From Thermoleophilia bacterium (GTDB taxonomy: Bacteria > Actinomycetota > Thermoleophilia > Gaiellales > Gaiellaceae), in NCBI GenBank assembly GCA_014534295.1, contig JACVRU010000051.1:1-11114 (forward strand): DNA of 11,114 nt, given 5' to 3'. The notes beneath the pieces were generated by a model. The model had not been told where the DNA came from, did not search any database, and saw only the letters and a program-made list of their open reading frames with translations. How positions within the stretch are numbered: the first letter of the stretch is position 1; the number at the start of each line of letters is the position of its first letter. Position numbers and translations under genes: made by a program. Shown piece after piece: positions 1 through 5,628 of this stretch.

Positions 1-115
1 CCAGCAGCTGGGCCACCAGGCGCGTCGGGCCGAAGCCCGCGGCGACCCAGGGAACGGCCGGGCTGAGCCGGCTCCACTCGTGGTGCACGGGCGCCGCGGG
101 ACACGCGAGCGCCAC
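1..115 (-). CDS. Partial unknown reading frame downstream of gatB
   Basis: An open minus-strand frame runs off the left edge. Third positions are overwhelmingly G or C in this frame and not in the other two minus frames, which suggests coding. The only conventional start seen in frame is GTG at 115-113, 33 bases after the gatB stop. The roughly 38 visible residues begin VALACPAAPVHHEW and end GPTRLVAQLL. They are hydrophobic with several prolines and match no family I recognise. No ribosome binding site is visible before the GTG. An ATG at 152 overlaps the gatB stop, but it opens a different frame with poorer codon bias. The gene may be the next member of the gatCAB transcription unit. It could also be chance open sequence. 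Confidence 0.3.
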   Translation of the reverse strand, partial: MALACPAAPVHHEWSRLSPAVPWVAAGFGPTRLVAQLL

Positions 116-148
116 GGTCGCTGCAAGCGGCGCCAGGATACACGGGGA

Positions 149-1552
149 TCATGCGCTTAGCTTCTCGCGGAGGAGCTCGTTGACGACCTTCGCGTCCGCC
201 TTCCCCTGCGTCCGCTTCATCACCTGGCCGACGAAGAAGCCGAGCAGGCCCTGCTTGCCGCGCCGGTAGGCCGCCGCCTCGTCGGGATGGGCTGCAAGCA
301 CGTCGTCGACGATCGGCTCCAGCTCGGAGACGTCGGCGACGGCGGCCTCGGCGAGGTAACGCTCGGCTCGGAAATCCGGGTCGCCGGCGTGCGCGAGCGC
401 CTCGAGGAAGGCCGCGCGCGGGATGCGGTCGCGGGCCTCGACCAGCTGCCCGAGCTCGTCGCCGTCGACTGCGTCCGGGTCGATCCCCGCGCCCGCGAGC
501 TGGTTCATGACGACGTTCGCGACCGCGCGGCGCTCACCCGGCGTCCGCTCGTAGAGCCGGTCGCGACCGCTGGCGACGAGGCCCTCGGCGAGCTCGAAGC
601 CGAGCTGCGGCTCGAGGCGGCGGATGCGCGCTCCAGGCGCCTCGGGAACCTCTGCTCGCAGCCGCTCGACGAGCTCCGCAGGCGGCTCGACCGGCACGAG
701 GTCCGGGTCGGGGAGGTAGCGGTAGTCCTCGGCCTCCTCCTTCGTCCGGCGCACGGTGAGTGCGTCCGTCTCGGGGTGGTAGTCGTAGGTCTGCTGGACC
801 ACCTTGCCGCCCGAGTCCCAGACCTCGATCTGACGGGCGACCTCGGCCTCGATCCCGCGCGCGATGTAGGTGAACGAGTTCATGTTCTTCAGCTCGGTGC
901 GCGTTCTGAGCTCGTCCGCCCCGCGCGGCCGGACGGAGACGTTCGCGTCCGCCCGGAGCGTCCCCTTCTCCATCTCCGCGTCGGAGATGCCGAGCTCGAC
1001 GATCGTCTGGCGCAGCAGCTGGAGGAAGCGCTTCGCCTCGTCGGCCGACCGGAGGTCGGGCTGCGTGACGATCTCGACGAGCGGCGTGCCGCCGCGGTTG
1101 TAGTCGACGAGCGTGTGGGCGGCGCCCCCGATGCGCCCGCCCGCCCCGCCGACGTGTACGTTCTTGGCCGCGTCCTCCTCCAGATGGGCACGGACGATCC
1201 CGATCTCGCGGTCGCCGTCCGGCCCCGGCACGAGGAACCGCCCGTTCGCGCAGAGCGGGACGTCGTACTGGGAGATCTGGTACCCCTTGGCGAGGTCGGG
1301 ATACGAGTAGTGCTTGCGGTGGAAGAGCGCGTGCCCGGCGATCTCGCAGCCGAGGGCCAGTCCGAGCTTGACCGTCCACTCGACGGCCGCGGCGTTCGGG
1401 ACGGGCAGCGTCCCGGGGTGTCCGAGGCAGACCGGGCAGGTACGGGTGTTCGGCTCGGCGCCGAAGCCCGACTCGCAGCGGCAGAACATCTTCGTCCGCG
1501 TCTTCAGCTGGACGTGGATCTCGAGCCCGACGACGGGCTCCCACTCAGCCAT
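149..1552 (-). CDS. gatB: Aspartyl/glutamyl-tRNA(Asn/Gln) amidotransferase subunit B
   Basis: GatB is the tRNA-binding kinase subunit of the cytosolic GatCAB amidotransferase. It phosphorylates the side chain of Glu-tRNA(Gln) or Asp-tRNA(Asn) so that ammonia delivered from GatA can amidate it. The 467-residue product has the usual length. It opens with the family-typical EPVVGLEIHVQLKT and carries the zinc-type cysteines C24, C26, C39 and C42 (CRC followed by CPVC). The GatB signature MEKGTLRADANVSVRP is present, and a C-terminal YqeY-like helical tail ends VNELLREKLSA. ATG at 1552 is chosen because the family begins right there. An upstream extension to 1615 is in frame but only re-reads the end of the small gene before it. 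The start overlaps the stop of that 84-codon gene by 8 bases (ATGGCTGA), which implies translational coupling. Confidence 0.97.
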   Translation of the reverse strand: MAEWEPVVGLEIHVQLKTRTKMFCRCESGFGAEPNTRTCPVCLGHPGTLPVPNAAAVEWTVKLGLALGCEIAGHALFHRKHYSYPDLAKGYQISQYDVPLCANGRFLVPGPDGDREIGIVRAHLEEDAAKNVHVGGAGGRIGGAAHTLVDYNRGGTPLVEIVTQPDLRSADEAKRFLQLLRQTIVELGISDAEMEKGTLRADANVSVRPRGADELRTRTELKNMNSFTYIARGIEAEVARQIEVWDSGGKVVQQTYDYHPETDALTVRRTKEEAEDYRYLPDPDLVPVEPPAELVERLRAEVPEAPGARIRRLEPQLGFELAEGLVASGRDRLYERTPGERRAVANVVMNQLAGAGIDPDAVDGDELGQLVEARDRIPRAAFLEALAHAGDPDFRAERYLAEAAVADVSELEPIVDDVLAAHPDEAAAYRRGKQGLLGFFVGQVMKRTQGKADAKVVNELLREKLSA

Positions 1553-1799
1553 CGAGCAGCTCCTTGGCCTCGCGCAGCGCCCGCTCGATGTCGCCGCGCA
1601 CCTCGACGCCTGCAACCCAGTCCTCGAGCCCGAGTCCGTGGACGCGCACGATCCAGAGTTCGCGCTCGCCGGAGTCCAGCCGGAGCTTGACGTCGTCCAG
1701 CTGAACGGCTCTTCCGGCGTCGACGACCCGGACGGGGCGGGCGAAGACGCGTTCGCAGGCCGGGACGAAGTCGGCGGCGGGGTCGTGGATCCTCCTCAC
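1545..1799 (-). CDS. Small conserved-looking protein embedded between gatA and gatB
   Basis: This is an 84-residue frame that I do not recognise as a family. It starts with GTG at 1799, overlapping the gatA stop in the classic GTGA arrangement, and its TGA lies inside the first codons of gatB (ATGGCTGA). Both junctions therefore look translationally coupled, strong evidence of a real gene. The protein is soluble, with no signal peptide or membrane segment. It begins VRRIHDPAADFVPACERVF, has a strand-rich charged middle (VQLDDVKLRLDSGERELWIVRV) and ends in a probable amphipathic helix (GDIERALREAKELLDG). It has one cysteine (C15) and two tryptophans. The position suggests a role tied to the amidotransferase or simple co-expression with it; the sequence alone does not reveal the function. 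A longer open frame upstream of 1799 only re-reads gatA. Confidence 0.75.
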   Translation of the reverse strand: MRRIHDPAADFVPACERVFARPVRVVDAGRAVQLDDVKLRLDSGERELWIVRVHGLGLEDWVAGVEVRGDIERALREAKELLDG

Positions 1800-3208
1800 C
1801 GCAGCCGCTCCGGGACGTAGTCGAATCCGAGCGCGCGCTCGAGCGCGTGACCGGTGCGAAAGAGGAGGTTCTCGGAGAACTGCGGCCCGACGAGCTGGAG
1901 GCCGACGGGCAACCCTTCCGAGAGCCCGCAGGGGATGCTGAGCCCGGGCAGGCCGGCCATGTTGGCCGGGATCGTGAGCACGTCCGACAGGTACATGGCC
2001 AGCGGGTTCGCGGCCTTCTCGCCGATCAGGAAGGCGACCGTCGGAGAGGTCGGGCTGAGGAGGACGTCGTAGCGCTCGAAGAGGGCGGCGTGCTCCTCGG
2101 CGATCACGCGGCGGACCCTCTGGGCCTGCCCGTAGTAGGCCTCGTAGTAGCCCGTCGAGAGCGCGTAGGCGCCGAGCATGATCCGGCGCTTGGGCTCGTC
2201 GCCGAAGCCTGCGTCGCGCGTGCGCTCGACCATCTCGTCGAAGGAACCGCCCGCCTCCCGCGGCCCGTAGCGGACGCCGTCGTAGCGGGCGAGGTTCGAC
2301 GAGGCCTCGGCCGGGGCGATGATGTAGTAGCAGGCCAGGCCGTACTCGACCGAGCGGGGTAGCGAGCACTGCTCGACGGAGGCGCCGAGCCCCTCGGCGA
2401 GCTCGATCGCGCGGGCGACGGAGTCGGCGACGCCCCGCTCGATCCCGTCCGCCTCGTTCAGCTCTCGCGGCACGCCGATCCGCAGGCCCTTCAGGTGCTC
2501 GGCGTCGGGCACCTCCACGGGCGGGACGTCGACTGTCGTCGAGTCGCAGGGGTCACGGCCGGCGATCACGCCGTAGAGCAGCGCGCAGTCGCGGACGGTC
2601 TTGGTCGTCGGGCCGACCTGGTCGAGGCTGGAGGCGAAGGCGACGATCCCGTAGCGCGAGACCGTGCCGTAGGTCGGACGCAGGCCGACGATCCCGCAGA
2701 GCGAGGCCGGCTGCTTGATCGAGCCCCCGGTGTCCGAGCCCAGCGCCCAGGGGGCGAGGCCGCCGGCGACCGCCGCTGCCGAGCCGCCGCCGGAGCCGCC
2801 AGGCACGCGCGTCGGGTCCCACGGGTTGCGCGAAGGCCCGAAGGCCGAATTCTCCGTGGACGAGCCCATGGCGAACTCGTCCGTGTTCGTCTTGCCGAGG
2901 AGGGACAGGCCCGCCTCTTTGCAGCGGGCGGCGACCGTCGAGTCGAAGACCGGGACGTAGCCCTCGAGGATCCTCGAGCCCGCCGTCGTCTCGACGCCCT
3001 CCGTCCCGATCACGTCCTTGAGCGCGATCGGGACACCCTCGCCCTCCGCGTCCTCGGTGAGGCGGAGGTAGCAGTGGAGCTCGGCGTCGCGTGCGGCGAC
3101 GGCGTCGTAGTAGGCGGCGCGGAGCTCGGCGCGCGACACCTCGCCCCGCTCGAGCAGGCCCATCGCCTCCTCGGCAGTGAGCCGGAGCGTGTCCAGCGTC
3201 GCGCCCAC
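1796..3208 (-). CDS. gatA: Aspartyl/glutamyl-tRNA(Asn/Gln) amidotransferase subunit A
   Basis: GatA is the glutaminase subunit of GatCAB. It is an amidase-signature enzyme that releases ammonia from glutamine and channels it to GatB. In the 470-residue product the Ser-cisSer-Lys triad is visible: K64 in IALKDVIGT, the cis-Ser S139 in PGGSGGGSAAAVAGG and the nucleophile S163 in GSDTGGSIKQPAS. The residue after the cis-Ser is Gly where many amidases have a second Ser. Two GTG starts are possible. The one at 3208 has a G-rich ribosome-binding stretch a few bases upstream and gives the family-like opening MGATLDTLRLTAEEA. GTG at 3223 would add five residues (MGGGL), but the purine run abuts it with no spacing. 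It follows gatC after about 80 bases containing a stable hairpin and overlaps the next small gene by 4 bases. Confidence 0.96.
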   Translation of the reverse strand: MGATLDTLRLTAEEAMGLLERGEVSRAELRAAYYDAVAARDAELHCYLRLTEDAEGEGVPIALKDVIGTEGVETTAGSRILEGYVPVFDSTVAARCKEAGLSLLGKTNTDEFAMGSSTENSAFGPSRNPWDPTRVPGGSGGGSAAAVAGGLAPWALGSDTGGSIKQPASLCGIVGLRPTYGTVSRYGIVAFASSLDQVGPTTKTVRDCALLYGVIAGRDPCDSTTVDVPPVEVPDAEHLKGLRIGVPRELNEADGIERGVADSVARAIELAEGLGASVEQCSLPRSVEYGLACYYIIAPAEASSNLARYDGVRYGPREAGGSFDEMVERTRDAGFGDEPKRRIMLGAYALSTGYYEAYYGQAQRVRRVIAEEHAALFERYDVLLSPTSPTVAFLIGEKAANPLAMYLSDVLTIPANMAGLPGLSIPCGLSEGLPVGLQLVGPQFSENLLFRTGHALERALGFDYVPERLR

Positions 3209-3217
3209 TAACCCGCC

Positions 3218-3237
3218 CCCCACCCCCTAGGGTGGGG
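3218..3237 (-). repeat. 8-bp perfect inverted repeat (hairpin) between gatC and gatA
   Basis: On the plus strand CCCCACCC (3218-3225) is followed by CCTA and GGGTGGGG (3230-3237), an 8-bp all-perfect stem with a 4-base loop. In the gat transcript it falls just before the preferred gatA start. No T-run follows on the minus strand, so it is not a standard intrinsic terminator. It could sequester the G-rich stretch before gatA or act as an mRNA processing or stability element. The structure is seen in the sequence; the function is inferred. Confidence 0.5.
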
Positions 3238-3287
3238 CACAGGGTAGGCCGCGTCGACGCGCCGAGGTGTGCCGATTTCGTGCCGGT

Positions 3288-3587
3288 TCACGACTCGCGG
3301 GTCATCCCGGTCGGGGGGACCCGGAAATGACCGTCCTCGTCCTCCCCCGCGTTGCCGAGCGCCGCCTCGAGCGGGAGGGACGGCCTCGGCTCGTCGTCGG
3401 CCCAGACGTTGACGAGGTCGAGCGGGTGCGAGAGCGGCTCGACGTCCCCGAGATCGAGCTCGGAGACCTTGCTCACCGCCTCGAGGATCGCCCCGAGCTG
3501 CTCTGTGAACCGGTCGGCCTCCTCGTCGCTCAGCTCGAGGCGCGCGAGCGCGGCCACGTGGAGGACTTCGTCTCGTGAGATCGCCAT
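3288..3587 (-). CDS. gatC: Aspartyl/glutamyl-tRNA(Asn/Gln) amidotransferase subunit C
   Basis: GatC is the small belt-like subunit that wraps the GatA-GatB interface and stabilises the amidotransferase. The 99-residue product is family-typical throughout. The N-terminal helices read ISRDEVLHVAALARLELSDEE, then comes FTEQLGAILEAV, the hallmark VEPLSHPLDLVNVWADDE and the C-terminal EDGHFRVPPTG. ATG at 3587 is preceded by AGGA about 8 bases upstream. The gene begins only about 15 bases after the T-run of the cold-shock gene terminator. Its transcripts must therefore come from read-through or from a promoter overlapping that terminator; the hexamer CAGGAT six bases before the ATG is a weak candidate. 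gatA follows after the hairpin region. Confidence 0.97.
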   Translation of the reverse strand: MAISRDEVLHVAALARLELSDEEADRFTEQLGAILEAVSKVSELDLGDVEPLSHPLDLVNVWADDEPRPSLPLEAALGNAGEDEDGHFRVPPTGMTRES

Positions 3588-3601
3588 CCGTTGATCCTGA
3601 C

Positions 3602-3633
3602 AAAAAACGAGCGGGCCCCTTCCGGGGCCCTCG
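3602..3633 (-). terminator. Rho-independent terminator of the cold-shock gene
   Basis: Read on the minus strand, a 7-bp perfect GC stem (GGGCCCC/GGGGCCC, plus positions 3613-3619 and 3624-3630) closes a four-base GGAA loop. Three further flanking pairs (3608-3610 with 3631-3633) extend it past a two-base bulge. A run of six T (plus A 3602-3607) follows. It lies about 20 bases after the cold-shock stop and ends about 15 bases before gatC. Confidence 0.87.
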
Positions 3634-3653
3634 AAGCTCGGCTCCCGAAAGAG

Positions 3654-3854
3654 CTAGACCGGCATCACATTCGCGGCCTGGGCCCCCTTCGGCCCCTGTA
3701 CGACCTCGAACTCGACCCTCTGACCCTCGCTGAGCGACTTGTAGCCCTCCATCGTGATCGCCGAGAAGTGGACGAAGACGTCCTCGCCGCCCTCGAGCTC
3801 GATGAAGCCGTACCCCTTCTCGTTCGAGAACCACTTGACCGTGCCCTGAGCCAA
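3654..3854 (-). CDS. Cold-shock protein, CspA family
   Basis: This is a 66-residue single cold-shock domain, a cytosolic RNA/single-stranded DNA-binding OB fold that melts RNA structure. It shows the opening AQGTVKWFSNEKGYGFI, with RNP1 at KGYGFI (residues 13-18) and RNP2 at VFVHF (residues 26-30). The family ending GPKGAQAANVMPV completes the domain. The TTG at 3854 is chosen because AGGAGG sits four to five bases upstream and the family begins at this residue. A longer frame from GTG at 3890 would add 12 untypical residues. The gene has its own promoter overlapping the folD end, a leader of about 60 bases and a strong terminator, so it can be made as a monocistronic message. Aromatic residues of the nucleic-acid surface are present. 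I cannot tell from the sequence whether expression is truly cold-induced. Confidence 0.95.
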   Translation of the reverse strand: MAQGTVKWFSNEKGYGFIELEGGEDVFVHFSAITMEGYKSLSEGQRVEFEVVQGPKGAQAANVMPV

Positions 3855-3870
3855 CGTTCCTCCTCGAACG
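3855..3870 (-). promoter_or_regulatory. Shine-Dalgarno of the cold-shock gene in a hairpin loop
   Basis: On the minus strand CGTTC and GAACG form a 5-bp inverted repeat around GAGGAG. The main ribosome-binding purines are thus displayed in a six-base loop, and the stem ends right at the TTG start. A second possible stem lies upstream in the leader (GACGGC 3877-3882 with GCCGTC 3897-3902). The repeats are directly visible. A temperature or translational switch is an inference. Confidence 0.5.
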
Positions 3871-3923
3871 ACAAACGACGGCCCGGGCACCGAGCCGCCG
3901 TCCGGGTTGCCGAAAGCGCCCGA

Positions 3924-3952
3924 ACGATAGCCCTAGTTGCCCGATACGGCAA
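3924..3952 (-). promoter_or_regulatory. Sigma-70-type promoter for the cold-shock gene
   Basis: On the minus strand the -35-like TTGCCG (plus 3947-3952) is separated by exactly 17 bases from the -10-like TATCGT (plus 3924-3929). Transcription would start near 3917, giving a leader of about 60 bases. The -35 element and part of the spacer lie inside the last codons of folD, whose stop is in the spacer. Confidence 0.6.
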
Positions 3953-4787
3953 GCTCTCCGCGCCGGTTGCGCGCGGCAAGCACGGTGTTCTCGAGCAGGC
4001 ATGCGATCGTCATCGGACCCACCCCGCCGGGCACCGGGGTCAGGAAGGCGGCGACCTCGGCCGCGGTCGGGTCGACGTCCCCGACGAGGCCCGCGTCCGT
4101 GCGCGTGATACCGACGTCCACGACGGCCGCCCCCTGTTTGACCAGGTCGGCGGTGACCATCCCGGGCAGGCCCACCGCGGCGACGAGAACGTCGGCGTCG
4201 AGCGTGTTCCGCGCGAGCTCGACCGTGCGCGAATGGCAGACGGTCACCGTCGCGTTGGCGTGGGTGAGCAGCTGCGCGAGGGGACGGCCGACGATCTGGC
4301 TGCGGCCGATCACGACTGCGCGCGCACCCTCGATCCCGACGCCGTACTCCGCCAGGAGCGCCATGACGCCGAGCGGAGTCGCCGGGACGAGCGCCGGGCG
4401 GCCGAGGTGGAGCAGGCCGACGTTGAGGGGATGCAGTCCGTCGACGTCCTTCGCGGGCTCGACGGCCGCCTGGACGAGTGCCTCGTCGAGCTGGTCGGGC
4501 AGCGGCGTCTGCACGAGGATCCCATCGACGGCGTCGTCCTCGTTCAGCCGCCGCACGCGCTCGAGCACGTCGACAGTGGTCGAGTCCGCCGGGAGGCGGA
4601 TGTCAACCGCCTCGATCCCGACCTCCTCCGCAGCGGCGTGCTTGTGCCGGATGTAGACCTCCGACGCGGGGTCGTCACCGACCAGGATCGTCGCCAGGCC
4701 CAGGCGGCCGAGCGCGCGGGCCTCCTGGGCGACTCGCTCGCGCACCTTCGCGGCGAGGGCCTTCCCGTCCATGAGCGTGGCGGCCAC
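3933..4787 (-). CDS. folD: Bifunctional methylenetetrahydrofolate dehydrogenase / methenyltetrahydrofolate cyclohydrolase
   Basis: FolD interconverts 5,10-methylene-, 5,10-methenyl- and 10-formyl-tetrahydrofolate with NADP(H) in the cytosol, feeding purine, formyl-Met-tRNA and thymidylate synthesis. The product of 284 residues is normal length. Visible family motifs in order are MDGKALAAKV, YIRHKHAAAEEVGI (catalytic Lys region), DGILVQTPLP, KDVDGLHPLNVG, the Rossmann segment VVIGRSQIVGRPLAQLL and the C-terminal PVPGGVGPMTIACLLENT. GTG at 4787 gives VAATLMDGK, the usual few residues before DGK. ATG at 4772 and a longer form from 4817 or 4847 remain possible. No good ribosome binding site precedes the GTG. 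A TAGCCT hexamer seven bases upstream suggests leaderless transcription. The gene is divergent from the di-iron gene. Confidence 0.95.
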   Translation of the reverse strand: MAATLMDGKALAAKVRERVAQEARALGRLGLATILVGDDPASEVYIRHKHAAAEEVGIEAVDIRLPADSTTVDVLERVRRLNEDDAVDGILVQTPLPDQLDEALVQAAVEPAKDVDGLHPLNVGLLHLGRPALVPATPLGVMALLAEYGVGIEGARAVVIGRSQIVGRPLAQLLTHANATVTVCHSRTVELARNTLDADVLVAAVGLPGMVTADLVKQGAAVVDVGITRTDAGLVGDVDPTAAEVAAFLTPVPGGVGPMTIACLLENTVLAARNRRGELAVSGN

Positions 4788-4794
4788 GGAAGCC

Positions 4795-4807
4795 AGGCTA
4801 CTAAGCT
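4795..4807. promoter_or_regulatory. Back-to-back -10 elements between folD and the di-iron operon
   Basis: Plus 4795-4800 reads TAGCCT on the minus strand, ending 7 bases before the folD GTG. Plus 4802-4807 reads TAAGCT, ending 8 bases before the ATG at 4816. Both fit TANNNT at the spacing expected of leaderless or nearly leaderless mRNAs, and they are separated by one base. No convincing -35 hexamer is seen on either side, so this rests on spacing and pattern alone. Confidence 0.42.
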
Positions 4808-4815
4808 CCCCCGAC

Positions 4816-5628
4816 ATGGAGGCCGCGCAGCTTCCCGACACCGGCACGGGCCGCGACGAGGGGGTCCTCCGGTACTACCGGCTCGCGAAGCGGGCGGAGT
4901 GGCAGGTTCGCGAGCTCCCGTGGGGCGAGATCCCGCCCATCCCGGAGGCGCGCGGCAGCGCGGAGAAGCAGGCCCGTCGTCGCGACATCTGGCGCTCGGT
5001 CATCATGCAGCAGCTCCAGGCCGACACGTTCGCCTGCGAGATGGCCTCGCAGCTCCTCAACGCGGCCCCCCACTTCGAGGCGAAGCTCTACTACTCGACG
5101 ATGGTGCAGGACGAGTCGCGCCACACGGAGGCCTGGTTGAAGCTGGCCGCCGAGACGGGCGGCGAGGGCGAGCGCGACCCCTACCTCGACGAGCTGGCGG
5201 AGATGTTCCTCGACCTCGACACGCTCGAGGAGAAGGTCTTCCTGATGCAGGTCTTCTTCGAGCGGCTGATCATCCCCCGCTTCCGGATGATCGCGGCCGC
5301 GTCGCGCGGCACGGTCCTCGAGGACCTGTGCAACCGGCTGACGATCGACGACGGCATCCACCACCGGGCCGGGGTCGCGTACGAGCGCCTGCTGCTCGAG
5401 GACGCCAACAAGAAGCAGAAGAACCAGCTCGTCAAGGTCGCGAATCGGATGCTGCCGATCTTCGTCCAGCACGCCCTCTGGCGGCCCAAGGCTCGCGCCT
5501 TCCTCGGGGCGCTGATGCAGAAGCGCGACGTCGAGATGCTGAAGCAGGACCTCGAGGAGGGCATCCGCCTCGCCGGCTCGCTCGGGATCGACCTCAGCGA
5601 TCTCGAGCTGCCCGCCTTCGACGTGTGA
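4816..5628 (+). CDS. Ferritin-like putative di-iron oxidase/oxygenase
   Basis: This 270-residue, mainly helical protein resembles the ferritin-like superfamily (ribonucleotide-reductase R2-like, AurF-like N-oxygenases and related oxidases). Candidate iron ligands fall in the right order: E75, then E100 and H103 (DESRH), E149 (FFERL), then D179 and H182 (DDGIH). The second ExxH motif is thus DxxH. There is no signal peptide or membrane segment. ATG at 4816 is preferred. An in-frame ATG at 4771 would run across the folD start and adds untypical residues. It is the first gene of a coupled operon; its TGA overlaps the next GTG by 4 bases. Substrate is unknown. A neighbouring HMG-CoA reductase homologue and a thioesterase suggest an acyl-CoA or lipid-related substrate, but this is inference. 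It might also be a non-oxygenase member of the fold. Confidence 0.85.
   Translation: MEAAQLPDTGTGRDEGVLRYYRLAKRAEWQVRELPWGEIPPIPEARGSAEKQARRRDIWRSVIMQQLQADTFACEMASQLLNAAPHFEAKLYYSTMVQDESRHTEAWLKLAAETGGEGERDPYLDELAEMFLDLDTLEEKVFLMQVFFERLIIPRFRMIAAASRGTVLEDLCNRLTIDDGIHHRAGVAYERLLLEDANKKQKNQLVKVANRMLPIFVQHALWRPKARAFLGALMQKRDVEMLKQDLEEGIRLAGSLGIDLSDLELPAFDV

Noticed and set aside
287..1690. 467-codon plus-strand open frame opposite gatB
   Set aside because: Antisense shadow created by high GC; gatB is certain on the other strand.
3209..3223. GTG at 3223 as the gatA start
   Set aside because: No spacing to the purine run, and the extra residues GGGL are not family-like; GTG 3208 fits better, though not proven.
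4771..4815. ATG at 4771 as the di-iron gene start
   Set aside because: It would overlap the start codons of the divergent folD and has no ribosome binding site; ATG 4816 is closer to a -10 hexamer.
3591..5624. Very long open frame upstream of the HMG-CoA reductase, as if a 1078-residue protein
   Set aside because: It only re-reads the opposite strand of csp and folD and another frame of the di-iron gene; its residues are Arg/Pro-rich and fit no family. The true start is GTG 5625, overlapping the di-iron stop.
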